Source of the DNA: an uncultured Draconibacterium sp.
Lineage (GTDB): Bacteria; Bacteroidota; Bacteroidia; Bacteroidales; Prolixibacteraceae
NCBI RefSeq assembly: GCF_963676735.1
Contig: NZ_OY781464.1
Coordinates: 901,001-965,000, forward strand
Length of the DNA: 64,000 nucleotides
Direction: 5' to 3'
Part shown: positions 1 to 8,764 of the stretch, one piece after another
How positions within the stretch are numbered: position 1 is the stretch's first letter
Layout: each line of letters begins with the position of its first letter
The notes under the pieces: model-generated
Databases searched by the model: none
The model's input: only the letters and a program-made list of their open reading frames with translations
Told to the model about the DNA's origin: nothing
Program-made: the position numbers and the translations under genes

Positions 1-23
1 GAAACTGAAAAATTAATACAGTA

Positions 24-248
24 ATGAACGGCACAAAGAAAAGAACTCACGTTTCGCAAGGGGCAATTATTGATTTATTATTGTTGGTCATCCTTTTTTT
101 TGTTTTATTGTTTTTTGGCGTATATGCTGCAGAAAATGATGCTGCTTTAGTTAGTTTAATTGTTGGTTTACTTTGTGGCGTTGTTTTAACCCTGATTTAC
201 TACTTCATTAAAGTGAAAATGTTATTTCAGAAAAAAAGTAAGTTATAA
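24..248 (+). CDS. Small two-helix membrane protein, unknown function
   Basis: A 74-residue protein that I do not recognise. After a short basic N-terminus it has two hydrophobic segments (about residues 16-34 and 41-63) joined by a short loop with AENDA, then a Lys-rich tail (KKSKL), so it looks like a helical hairpin in the inner membrane. It ends four bases before the next open frame, which reads the same way, so the two are probably transcribed together. Its upstream context is cut by the window edge. Confidence 0.5.
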   Translation: MNGTKKRTHVSQGAIIDLLLLVILFFVLLFFGVYAAENDAALVSLIVGLLCGVVLTLIYYFIKVKMLFQKKSKL

Positions 249-327
249 TTAAATGTACCTCATTACTGATTTGCCTCATAAAAAAGAGTATCAGATTGAA
301 AAAAAGATTATTTCCAGAATAGCGGGA

Positions 328-1947
328 ATGAAAATGGTTTTAATTTATACCTTGATGCTTCTGTTTGCTGCTAAAGGATATACCGCAGTTTATCAATGGA
401 GTGTGCCAATAGAGTCAATTAATTCGGAAGAAACCAATGAACCCCCTGAAGCGTTTTTATGGATTCCTGAAAATTGCGAACAAGTAAAAGCCGTGGTTTT
501 TAGTCAGCAAAACATGTGCGAGGAAACCATTTTTAACCACCCGAAGTTTCGCAAAGCGATGTGCGAACTTGGGTTCGCAATTGTTTGGATTACCCCCGGA
601 ATTAATCAAAAGTGGGACGTAAAAACAGGTTGTCAGAAAGCTTTCGATGATGTTATGACCGAGTTAGCTGTGGTAAGCGGCTACACCGAATTAAAACACG
701 TTCCGCTTGTTCCCATAGGGCATTCAGCAATGGCGACTTTTCCATGGAATTTTGCAGCCTGGAATCCGGATAAAACATTGGCTATTATTTCTTTTAAAGG
801 AGATGCGCCCCGTACAAACTTATGCGGGTACGGACGGGAAAACCTGGAGTGGGGGCGCACACGCAACATAGATGGAATACCCGGTTTAATGGTAATGGGC
901 GAATATGAATGGTGGGAAGCACGGCTAAATCCGGCACTGGCATTTCGAATGATGTACCCACAGAGTTGTATTTCATTTCTGTACGACGCTGGGCATGGGC
1001 ATTTTGATGCTTCGAATGAAGTGGTGGATTACTTGTGCTTGTTTCTGCAAAAAGCAGCCAAATATCGTTTGCCGAAAAATCAACCACTAAATGAACCTGC
1101 GTATTTGGTGAAACTTAATCCTGAAGATGGTTGGCTTGCCGAGAGATGGCAAGTGAATAAGAAGAAACGGCAAAAGCCTGCTCGGTTTAATAAATACAAA
1201 GGAAATAAACATGATGCCTTGTGGTATTTCGATGAAGAGACAGCAAAGGCAACAGAAGCACATTACAAAGGCAAAAGAAATAGAAAGATGCAATATGTTG
1301 GGTACGAGTATAATGGTGAGTGGTTACCTTTTAACGGAAAGCACCATGCTCAATATTTAGTGAAAGGCGTTAGTACCGATGATCTTTCATTTCGTTTAAA
1401 AGCCGTATTTGTTGATTCTACCCGAATGGAGAAATCGGGTGTGCAATTGGATGACGCACCTTCAATTACAAAAATATGCGGACCGGTTGAAAAGCTAACC
1501 GACAGCACATTTGCTATTCGTTTTGAACGAACAGGAATGAATAACACAAAACGTTCAGGCGATATTTGGCTGCTGGCCCAACATCCGGGTAACGAGAAAT
1601 ATAAAAGCGCCGTACAACAGTTTAATCTTCAGGTTCCTCTGTGTTTTACAGAGGGGAAAACACAACGTATTAAATTCCATCAAATAGATGACCAGGAGGC
1701 TGGAATTCATTCGCTAAAATTAGAGGCTGAGTCGAGTTCGGGGTTGCCGGTTTATTTTTATGTGAAAGAAGGTCCTGCACAAGTTCAAAACCGGGATTTA
1801 CTATTTACACCGATTCCTCCACGCAGCCAGTATCCGGTAAAAATTACAGTAGTAGCCTGGCAATTGGGAAGCAATGTTGCTCCCTTATTTCAAACGGCAA
1901 AACCGGTTGAGCAAAGTTTATATATTAGGCAAAATATTGAAAATTAG
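328..1947 (+). CDS. Secreted alpha/beta hydrolase (esterase-like)
   Basis: The frame is open from 253, but an ATG at 328 gives a normal signal peptide (MKMVLIYTLMLLFAAKGYTA), so I place the start there (539 aa). The nucleophile elbow is GHSAM in the context VPIGHSAMATFPW, and GHGHFD about 110 residues later supplies a likely catalytic His, so the first half is an alpha/beta-hydrolase fold. The C-terminal half looks like beta-rich accessory domains. The gene is followed after a 97-base gap by a polysaccharide lyase and a GH97 gene on the same strand, so a carbohydrate esterase role is plausible, but the substrate cannot be read from the sequence. Confidence 0.6.
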   Translation: MKMVLIYTLMLLFAAKGYTAVYQWSVPIESINSEETNEPPEAFLWIPENCEQVKAVVFSQQNMCEETIFNHPKFRKAMCELGFAIVWITPGINQKWDVKTGCQKAFDDVMTELAVVSGYTELKHVPLVPIGHSAMATFPWNFAAWNPDKTLAIISFKGDAPRTNLCGYGRENLEWGRTRNIDGIPGLMVMGEYEWWEARLNPALAFRMMYPQSCISFLYDAGHGHFDASNEVVDYLCLFLQKAAKYRLPKNQPLNEPAYLVKLNPEDGWLAERWQVNKKKRQKPARFNKYKGNKHDALWYFDEETAKATEAHYKGKRNRKMQYVGYEYNGEWLPFNGKHHAQYLVKGVSTDDLSFRLKAVFVDSTRMEKSGVQLDDAPSITKICGPVEKLTDSTFAIRFERTGMNNTKRSGDIWLLAQHPGNEKYKSAVQQFNLQVPLCFTEGKTQRIKFHQIDDQEAGIHSLKLEAESSSGLPVYFYVKEGPAQVQNRDLLFTPIPPRSQYPVKITVVAWQLGSNVAPLFQTAKPVEQSLYIRQNIEN

Positions 1948-2044
1948 ATAATGATGAAACGAGCATGGTAAATTTTTATCACACATGAGAATGACTGTCG
2001 TGCGCGTTACATGAGTCACCATTAAAACAAATAATTATTGACGA

Positions 2045-4333
2045 ATGAAAAGGATATCTCTTATACTATTTATTACCATCTTTAGTTTGACGGCTTATGC
2101 GCAAAAACGCAATTATTTTCTTGTTACAGAAAATAATGTAAAGCGCTTAAAAAGTGAAATAGAGAAGAGTGAGGAGGTTCGGAACGCCTGGAATATACAG
2201 TTGGAAAAGGCAAGTCAGTTGATGCAAAAAGACAGAAACTCGTTGTTTGATGCACGAGTATTGGGATTGGTTTACCGCATGACAGGTGAAAAAAAATATG
2301 CGAACCGTATTAAAGTAACCTTGTTGCGTGAAATACAAAGAGATACCTGGGAAGAATGGGGGTTGTTACAGCGAGACCCTGCCTGGAATGCCGGATTACG
2401 TACGGCTCATGCAACTTTTAATGCGGCTCTGGGATTCGATTGTATTTATGATTGCCTAACTGATGATGAACGAAAAAAAATCGCCGATGGAATTGTTCGT
2501 TTGGGAATTAACAGAATATTAGGCGATTGGATTAATCCAACTACCAATATCCACACTTTCGATACTATGGGGCATAACTGGTGGAGTGGTGTAGTAGATA
2601 TTGGTGGGATTGCTGCACTTGCAGTTCGTAACGAAGTACCGGAGGCTCAGAGTTGGGTAGAAACCATCTCAAATGCTTCGGTAGAGTGGTTGAATTATGC
2701 CGGAAGTGTGCTTCAAAATAAAATACCCACTTTCGATCGGAATGGTGGATTTTGGGAAAGCATTAACTATGCCAATTTTGGCGTTTCACAATACTTAATG
2801 TTTCGTTTGGCACACAAAAATGTGCATCCAAAACAAAAGCTTCCGGAAATGCCACAAATGGAAACATTAATTGATTTTTTTATCCACACCACTTATTACA
2901 CTGATTCGTTAACCATGTCGGTAAATTTTGGCGACGGTTATTATTTGCGCAACGGACATGCTTGTGCCAAACTGCTTTGGAATTTGGGCTACCAAAATGA
3001 AAAGGTGCATTGGTACCTGCATAAAACCAATCATGCAGGTAATCATGAAATGATGACAAACGAATCGGCACTGGGATTAATTTTAAATCCTGTTCTGCCC
3101 GAAAAAATTGAAACTCCAGAATTAGCAACCTCGCAGCTGCAGCCTGATATGGGCTGGGCTATGATGCGTAATTCATGGAATGATAATGCCTCATTTTTAG
3201 CTGTAAAATCAGGGCTGGCCTGGAATCATGCGCATGCCGATGCCGGTTCATATATTCTCTTTCATAAGGGAAAATATCTGATTATCGATTCTGGAAATGC
3301 TTCTTATGGAAATCCACTTTATACAAAGTATTATTGCCAAAGCGAAGCGCACAATGTAGTACTTTGGAATGGAAAAGGAGAAGAGCAAAATGCACCTTAT
3401 TTTGGCTCGGTCAATCATGGTTCGTTACACAATCTTTTAGATGCCGGTAAGTTGAAATACTTATTGGCGAATGCCACCGGGCCTTATTCCAAAAATCTTT
3501 CGCGCAACTACCGTAGTTTTTTATGGGTGGAAGATGTGATTTTGGTAATTGATGATTTGTTGGCTTATGAACCCGGCATATTTGAGTGGTTACTTCATTA
3601 CAACGGCGAATCAAAGCGTCGTGGTCAAAATCTTTCAATAAAAGATGGCGATGCAGAAGTAATGGTAAAACCACTTTTTCCTGAAACTTTTCCTGATGGC
3701 GGATTACCGCATGACTTCCCGGAACAAATGACACTTGAAGAGCGTTGGGGATGGGAAGATCATCATCCTGAAAACAAAGTGCCGTATTGGTCGGTAAGCC
3801 ATTTCGAAGAAACGCTTCGTACTAAATTTGTAACCGCAATTGTTCTTAAAAACGATAAAAATAAAGATGACCTGCCACTAGTGGAAAGGTTTGAAGGGAA
3901 AGATTTTCTGGGGGTACGTATTACTCAAAACAATGAAACTACTGAAGTTTATTTCAACCTGTTGGCCGATGGACGTTTAAAACATCGCAACAGTATTATT
4001 AACATGAATGGCTGGGATACGGATGCTTACCTGATGGCTCTTACTTTTAAGGAAGGAACAGACCGAAGTGATGTTAAAAATATAGCTGATTTATTTGTTA
4101 CGCATGGAAGCTATATTCGTCGTGATGGGCAGGTGTTGGTTCATGCGCTTTCAAAATACACAGCGCATGTAAAAGATTTTGGCAATCAGCCAGAATTGCA
4201 TTTTCAAGGGCAACAAAATATTGATTTTCAGGTGTATTACAGGTCTTCTGCTTCTGTGGTTCTTGTAAACAACAAGCATGTAAAGAGCAAATACAATTCT
4301 GACTTAAAACTGATAAAAATAAAGCTTGATTAA
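2045..4333 (+). CDS. Heparinase II/III-like polysaccharide lyase
   Basis: A 762-residue protein with a signal peptide (MKRISLILFITIFSLTAYAQ). The N-terminal half resembles the alpha-toroid of alginate-lyase and heparinase-type enzymes (WWSGVVDIGG and NGGFWESINYANFG around residues 180-245). The C-terminal half carries the heparinase II/III beta domain with HAHADAGSYILF, followed by EAHNVVLWNG. Families PL12, PL15, PL17 and PL21 share this layout and cut uronic-acid polysaccharides by beta-elimination in the periplasm or at the outer membrane. Which one applies is not clear. The stop is one base before the preferred GH97 start, so the two are co-translated. Confidence 0.8.
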   Translation: MKRISLILFITIFSLTAYAQKRNYFLVTENNVKRLKSEIEKSEEVRNAWNIQLEKASQLMQKDRNSLFDARVLGLVYRMTGEKKYANRIKVTLLREIQRDTWEEWGLLQRDPAWNAGLRTAHATFNAALGFDCIYDCLTDDERKKIADGIVRLGINRILGDWINPTTNIHTFDTMGHNWWSGVVDIGGIAALAVRNEVPEAQSWVETISNASVEWLNYAGSVLQNKIPTFDRNGGFWESINYANFGVSQYLMFRLAHKNVHPKQKLPEMPQMETLIDFFIHTTYYTDSLTMSVNFGDGYYLRNGHACAKLLWNLGYQNEKVHWYLHKTNHAGNHEMMTNESALGLILNPVLPEKIETPELATSQLQPDMGWAMMRNSWNDNASFLAVKSGLAWNHAHADAGSYILFHKGKYLIIDSGNASYGNPLYTKYYCQSEAHNVVLWNGKGEEQNAPYFGSVNHGSLHNLLDAGKLKYLLANATGPYSKNLSRNYRSFLWVEDVILVIDDLLAYEPGIFEWLLHYNGESKRRGQNLSIKDGDAEVMVKPLFPETFPDGGLPHDFPEQMTLEERWGWEDHHPENKVPYWSVSHFEETLRTKFVTAIVLKNDKNKDDLPLVERFEGKDFLGVRITQNNETTEVYFNLLADGRLKHRNSIINMNGWDTDAYLMALTFKEGTDRSDVKNIADLFVTHGSYIRRDGQVLVHALSKYTAHVKDFGNQPELHFQGQQNIDFQVYYRSSASVVLVNNKHVKSKYNSDLKLIKIKLD

Positions 4334-4334
4334 T

Positions 4335-6281
4335 ATGAGAAATTTATTGATACTACTACTTACTATTTTCACATTTAGTACAACTGCCCAAAAGCAACAC
4401 ATTGTTAAGAACTCGCGTCACGAAATTAAATCGCCTGATAAAAAAACGGTCTTTCAGTTTTATCAAAAAACCACCGCTGAAGCAAAAACGCAAATGTACT
4501 ACACGGTAAGCTTTAAGGATGAACCTGTGGTATTGGAATCAGAATTGGGTGTTCTCATAGAGAATCAGCTGTTTGAATCGGCATTGGGGATTGAAAACGA
4601 CCCAAGTACCATGTGGTGCGAAAACCTGGACCTTAAATCGTTTGACACAACTACTGTTGACGAAACCTGGAAACCTGTTTACGGCGAGCGCTGTGTGGTT
4701 CGAAATAATTACAATGAAATGATTCTTCATTTCTCAAAGTTTGATGAGCCGGAGAACGTACACCATGGACATGCCGGAACCAGTTACGATAAACGCCGCA
4801 GTTACCAAATGGATTTAATTGTAAGGGTTTATAACGAGGGAGTGGCTTTTAGGTATCATTTCCCGGAAACGTCAAACGGATTGTTTCTTCATATTACCGG
4901 AGAGCAGACCAGTTACACGCTGCCCCAAGGAACGATGGCTTACTATGAACGTTGGGCGCAGGGACCATACAGCTACCTACCGCTTAAAGACTGGCCGGAT
5001 GAGTGTGAACGTCCATTAACGCTGAATTTGCAAAATAGCTTGACTGTTGCATTGCTTGAAGCACAAATGTTAGACTACAGTCGTGGTAAATTCAAACTGA
5101 GTGAAGAAAAAGCCAATACAATTGATCTCACAATGTACGACAAGGTAGATGTAATTACACCTTATTCAACTCCCTGGCGTGTGATTATGGTAGCTGAAAA
5201 TCCGGGTGAACTTCTAGAAAATAACGACATTGTGTTAAACCTGAACACTCCTAATAAATTGGAAAATGTGTCGTGGATAAAACCAGGCAAGGTAATTCGT
5301 TCAAATCTTACCACCCTAGATGCAAAAGAATGTGTTGATTTTGCTGCCGAGAGGAACCTGCAATATGTTCACCTTGATGCCGGTTGGTATGGTCCGGAAA
5401 TGAAGATTTCCAGCAATGCTACCACCGTTTCGCCTAACCGAGATTTGGAATTACAGGAGGTGGTGAACTATGCTGCAAAAAAAGGAATTGGAGTTTTTGT
5501 TTATATCAATCAGCGGGCCTTGTATGATAATCTGGATGAGGTATTTGGGCAATGTCGTAAATGGGGCATAAAAGGAGTTAAGTTTGGCTTTGTTCAGATT
5601 GGTTCCAACCGCTGGTCGGTATGGTTGCATAAGGCCATTAAGAAGGCAGCAGAGTACCAGCTTCTGGTAGATATTCATGACGAATATCGTCCAACCGGAT
5701 TTAGTCGTACCTATCCGAACCTGATGACACAGGAAGGAATTCGCGGAAACGAAGAAATGCCTGATGCCACACACAACACTATTTTGCCTTTCACCCGCTT
5801 TTTGGCAGGTGCCGGCGACTATACCATTTGTTATTACAACAACCGCATTAAAACAACGCACGCACATCAATTAGCGCTTTCAGTGGTTTATTACAGCCCA
5901 ATTCAGTTTTTGTATTGGTACGATAAGCCTTCGTTGTATCGAAGAGAAAAAGAAATCGCTTTTTTCGATAAGGTTAAAACAGTTTGGGACGATACAAAAG
6001 TACTAAACGGAGAAATTGGAAAATACATTACAGTAGCACGTCGCTCGGATAAAGAGTGGTTTGTGGGGGCCATTACGAATACTGAGCGTCGGACGCTTGA
6101 AATTTCATGTTCTTTTTTGGAGCCTGGTAAAGATTATAAGGCTACCTTATATTACGATGATGAGGGCTTGAACAGTCGTACGAATGTTAATATTAGAACG
6201 GAAAATGTTGACTCCACGAAAAAGATAAACTTTAACCTAATTGATAGTGGAGGGGTAGCCATTCATTTTCAGCCCAAATAA
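4335..6281 (+). CDS. Glycoside hydrolase family 97 protein
   Basis: An ATG at 4335, one base after the lyase stop, gives a 648-residue protein with a clean signal peptide (MRNLLILLLTIFTFSTTAQ). A TTG nine bases upstream is also in frame but less likely. GH97 signatures are DAGWYGPE, RPTGFSRTYPNLMTQEGIRG and LPFTRFLAGAGDYT. The family contains inverting alpha-glucosidases and retaining alpha-galactosidases. Here the strand that carries the Asp nucleophile in retaining members reads KFGFVQIG, with Gly at that place, and a Glu is present in IHDEYRPTG, which is closer to the inverting (SusB-like) arrangement. The pairing with a lyase suggests it trims alpha-linked side sugars. No SusC/SusD pair lies in the window. 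Confidence 0.85.
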   Translation: MRNLLILLLTIFTFSTTAQKQHIVKNSRHEIKSPDKKTVFQFYQKTTAEAKTQMYYTVSFKDEPVVLESELGVLIENQLFESALGIENDPSTMWCENLDLKSFDTTTVDETWKPVYGERCVVRNNYNEMILHFSKFDEPENVHHGHAGTSYDKRRSYQMDLIVRVYNEGVAFRYHFPETSNGLFLHITGEQTSYTLPQGTMAYYERWAQGPYSYLPLKDWPDECERPLTLNLQNSLTVALLEAQMLDYSRGKFKLSEEKANTIDLTMYDKVDVITPYSTPWRVIMVAENPGELLENNDIVLNLNTPNKLENVSWIKPGKVIRSNLTTLDAKECVDFAAERNLQYVHLDAGWYGPEMKISSNATTVSPNRDLELQEVVNYAAKKGIGVFVYINQRALYDNLDEVFGQCRKWGIKGVKFGFVQIGSNRWSVWLHKAIKKAAEYQLLVDIHDEYRPTGFSRTYPNLMTQEGIRGNEEMPDATHNTILPFTRFLAGAGDYTICYYNNRIKTTHAHQLALSVVYYSPIQFLYWYDKPSLYRREKEIAFFDKVKTVWDDTKVLNGEIGKYITVARRSDKEWFVGAITNTERRTLEISCSFLEPGKDYKATLYYDDEGLNSRTNVNIRTENVDSTKKINFNLIDSGGVAIHFQPK

Positions 6282-6298
6282 TAAATCGCATTAAAAAT

Positions 6299-6324
6299 AG
6301 CAGCACCTAAAAAAAAGGGCTGCT
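6299..6324 (+). terminator. Weak hairpin after the GH97 gene
   Basis: AGCAGC and GCTGCT arms extended by CC/GG with one bulged A and an A-rich loop lie 18 bases after the GH97 stop. There is no run of T after the stem, so termination here is uncertain. Confidence 0.35.
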
Positions 6325-6505
6325 TAATGAGGCACAATGTTACATAGTTATTCGAATTAAGAATAATGATCAGGGGATTCATGTGATTAGTGACTAATAA
6401 ATCAATGTATTTTTTATTGCTTCAAGAATACTATCACTAGTAAGAGTAATCTCCCGATAATCCGTTCGATCTATAAGAATTAGGAATGTGTACCCTTTAA
6501 AAGCT

Positions 6506-6540
6506 AAAAAACCTGGTATTTGTATCAATACCAGGTTTTT
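6506..6540 (-). terminator. Terminator of tRNA-Met
   Basis: A perfect 14-bp stem (AAAAACCTGGTATT with AATACCAGGTTTTT) and a six-base loop sit directly 3' of the minus-strand tRNA. A-tracts and T-tracts flank the stem on both sides, so it can work in both directions. Confidence 0.8.
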
Positions 6541-6555
6541 AATTTGTTCTTTCAG

Positions 6556-6629
6556 TAGCGAGAGGCGGGCTTGAACCGCCGACCTCATGATTATGAATCA
6601 TGCGCTCTAACCAGCTGAGCTACCTCGCC
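6556..6629 (-). tRNA. tRNA-Met (anticodon CAT)
   Basis: A cloverleaf can be drawn on the minus strand: acceptor GGCGAGG with TCTCGCT (G-U at both ends), D arm GCTCAGCTGGTTAGAGC, anticodon stem CATGA/TCATG with loop TTCATAA (anticodon CAT), T arm GGCGG/CCGCC with TTCAAGC, and discriminator A. No CCA is encoded. The anticodon stem lacks the GGG/CCC run of initiator tRNA, so it is elongator Met. An Ile-CAT (lysidine) identity cannot be fully excluded by eye. Confidence 0.9.
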
Positions 6630-6777
6630 GTTTGTTTTTCAAAAATGCGGTGCAAATATAGTATTTATTTTTATTTCAAGTAATCATTTCTGTAATTTTT
6701 GAAAATATCTTTCTTTCTTCGATTTTTAGCAGTTGTAAGTTCCAAACAGTTTAATTATATTGCCAAAAATCAAACTT

Positions 6778-7155
6778 ATGACTGGTAAAGTAAAAATCAA
6801 CCTGGAATTTATTATAAACTGTTCCCCTAAAGTTCTCTATAACAGACTTAGTACGGCGTCCGGATTAACCGAGTGGTTTGCCGATGATGTTCGTGTTCGG
6901 GGAAAACAATACACCTTTATTTGGGATGGCTCGGAACAAACAGCCGAGATGACTTTGCACAAAGAAAATCGCTTAGTGAGGTATACCTGGCTGGATGATG
7001 AGGACACTTATTTTGAATTTAAAATAACACGCGACGAACTTACGGGCGATGTATCGTTGATTATTACCGATTTTGCTGAGGAAGATGAACAGGATGAAAC
7101 ACGCGATTTGTGGAATACCCAGGTCTCTGATTTAAAACATGTGCTGGGTTCATAG
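6778..7155 (+). CDS. START-like / AHSA1-fold protein
   Basis: A 125-residue soluble protein when started at the ATG at 6778; a TTG 18 bases upstream is also in frame. The pattern (CSPKVLYNRLSTASGLTEWF, then FIWDG, then LVRYTWL) is that of the START-like/AHSA1 helix-grip fold found as a short stand-alone protein throughout Bacteroidota. The C-terminus is acidic (EEDEQDETRDLW). Its ligand is unknown. It stands just before an LptF/G-type permease on the same strand, with about 120 bases and a candidate promoter between them, so it is probably a separate transcript. Confidence 0.7.
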   Translation: MTGKVKINLEFIINCSPKVLYNRLSTASGLTEWFADDVRVRGKQYTFIWDGSEQTAEMTLHKENRLVRYTWLDDEDTYFEFKITRDELTGDVSLIITDFAEEDEQDETRDLWNTQVSDLKHVLGS

Positions 7156-7240
7156 GCAAACTTCTTTTGTAACGGGTTGAATGTTGTAGTTTGATAACGT
7201 TTCTTAACCATTTTTACTTTACTAATTCCTAAAATAACTT

Positions 7241-7248
7241 AGTTTTGT
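7241..7248 (+). promoter_or_regulatory. Candidate -7 box (TAGTTTTG) upstream of the LptF/G gene
   Basis: It matches the Bacteroidota TAnnTTTG box 29 bases before the preferred ATG. No convincing TTTG -33 element lies at the usual distance, so the support is moderate. Confidence 0.45.
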
Positions 7249-7276
7249 AAGCGTTTTCTGATTGAAGAAAAATTAC

Positions 7277-8758
7277 ATGAAGCGTTTACATATTTTTGTT
7301 ATCAAATCATTTCTGGGGCCATTCTTTATGACCTTCTTTATCGTTGTATTTGTGCTGCTGATGCAGTTCTTATGGAAATACGTGGATGATTTGGTGGGGA
7401 AAGGTCTCGATTTTAAAGTGTTGGCAGAGATGATGTTTTATGCCTCCTTTGCATTGCTGCCTTTGGCCTTCCCGCTGGCAATGCTTTTAGCCTCAATAAT
7501 GACCTTCGGAGCACTTGGCGAGAATTATGAGCTCGTAGCCATGAAAGCTTCCGGTATTTCTTTATTCAGAATAATGCGCCCCTTAATTATTATTGCCATT
7601 CTTATTACCGGAACCGCTTTTTATTTTTCCAACAATATTTTGCCTAAAACAAACCTTAAATTCTCTACGCTTTTATACAGTGTAAAAAAGCAACGTCCGG
7701 AATTGGTGTTGCAGGAAGGTGTATTTACCAACGAAATGGATGGGTACAGCATTAAGGTAGGCAAGCGCGATAACAGCACTAAAATGTTATATGATTTACT
7801 GATTTATGATCATACCAAAAACAAACCAAATGAAAGTGTAACCGTTGCCGATTCAGGATTACTGCGAATAACTGAAGATAAAAAATACATGGTGCTTAAT
7901 TTGTTTGATGGAGTAACATACCAGGAGCAAAAGGCACAAAACAGGGCTAAAAAAGAAACATATCCGTACCAACGAAATAGTTTTAAAGAACAAACTATTC
8001 GTGTTAAAGTGCGCGATTTTGAATTTAACCGACGCGACGAAAGCATTTTCCGGAATCAGTATCGCATGCTTACCATCGATCAGCTTAAACAGGCCGATGA
8101 TAGTTTAAGTCTTGACTATTACAATAAAGTAAGGAATTATATGATGCAGATTAATATAAACCCTTCACTCTCCCGAAAGATGTTTAATTTAACTGCTCGA
8201 CATGATTCGTTAAAGCGCGAGAGAAATGATCCGAAAGCTGATTCGATTTTTAGTTTTGACCAGTATTACGCCGGAATAGACAAATGGGTGCAGGCTGAAA
8301 TAGCCAAAACCGCACTTGATAAGGCACGGGGCAACATGCAACAGGTAAATATGTTTCAGGGGCAACTGTACAATAAAAAGAAAATGCTCAATAAATACCG
8401 GATGGAACGACACCGAAAATTTACCCTGTCCATTGCCGTTTTAATCTTCTTTTTTATTGGGGCGCCTTTGGGGGCTATCATTCGGAAAGGAGGGCTCGGA
8501 ATGCCCGTTGTAGTCTCTATTTTTCTATTCATTTTGTATTACATTGTATCAATGAGTGGCGAAAAAACTGCGCGCGAAGACGTTTGGAATATGTTTAACG
8601 GGATGTGGTTTTCATCGTATATTTTCTTGCCTATTGGCGTATGGTTAACCTATAAAGCAGCCACCGACTCGGCCATAATGTCGGCCGAAACCTATTCTAA
8701 ATTGTTTGTTAGGCTTGGGCTCGCCAGGTTTTTTGCAAAAAAGAAAACGGACCAATAA
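7277..8758 (+). CDS. LptF/LptG-family permease (YjgP/YjgQ)
   Basis: A 493-residue inner-membrane protein starting at MKRLHIFVIKSF (ATG 7277; the open frame extends to a TTG at 7262). It has an N-terminal group of three membrane helices, a long soluble middle part (about residues 130-370) and a C-terminal group of three helices (from FTLSIAVLIFFFIGAPLGAI). This is the LptF/LptG layout: the permease half of the LptB2FG transporter that extracts lipopolysaccharide from the inner membrane. The soluble part corresponds to the periplasmic beta-jellyroll, here with a helical insertion of the kind common in Bacteroidota. Whether it is LptF or LptG cannot be told without an alignment. Two glycosyltransferases follow six bases later. 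Confidence 0.85.
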   Translation: MKRLHIFVIKSFLGPFFMTFFIVVFVLLMQFLWKYVDDLVGKGLDFKVLAEMMFYASFALLPLAFPLAMLLASIMTFGALGENYELVAMKASGISLFRIMRPLIIIAILITGTAFYFSNNILPKTNLKFSTLLYSVKKQRPELVLQEGVFTNEMDGYSIKVGKRDNSTKMLYDLLIYDHTKNKPNESVTVADSGLLRITEDKKYMVLNLFDGVTYQEQKAQNRAKKETYPYQRNSFKEQTIRVKVRDFEFNRRDESIFRNQYRMLTIDQLKQADDSLSLDYYNKVRNYMMQININPSLSRKMFNLTARHDSLKRERNDPKADSIFSFDQYYAGIDKWVQAEIAKTALDKARGNMQQVNMFQGQLYNKKKMLNKYRMERHRKFTLSIAVLIFFFIGAPLGAIIRKGGLGMPVVVSIFLFILYYIVSMSGEKTAREDVWNMFNGMWFSSYIFLPIGVWLTYKAATDSAIMSAETYSKLFVRLGLARFFAKKKTDQ

Positions 8759-8764
8759 TTACCG

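Noticed and set aside
5451..5870. Antisense 139-residue frame in the GH97 gene
   Set aside because: Opposite to a well-supported gene with intact motifs, and with no recognisable domain.
1..6281. Complete polysaccharide utilisation locus
   Set aside because: No SusC/SusD pair, sulfatase or hybrid two-component sensor is in the window; only its possible end is visible.
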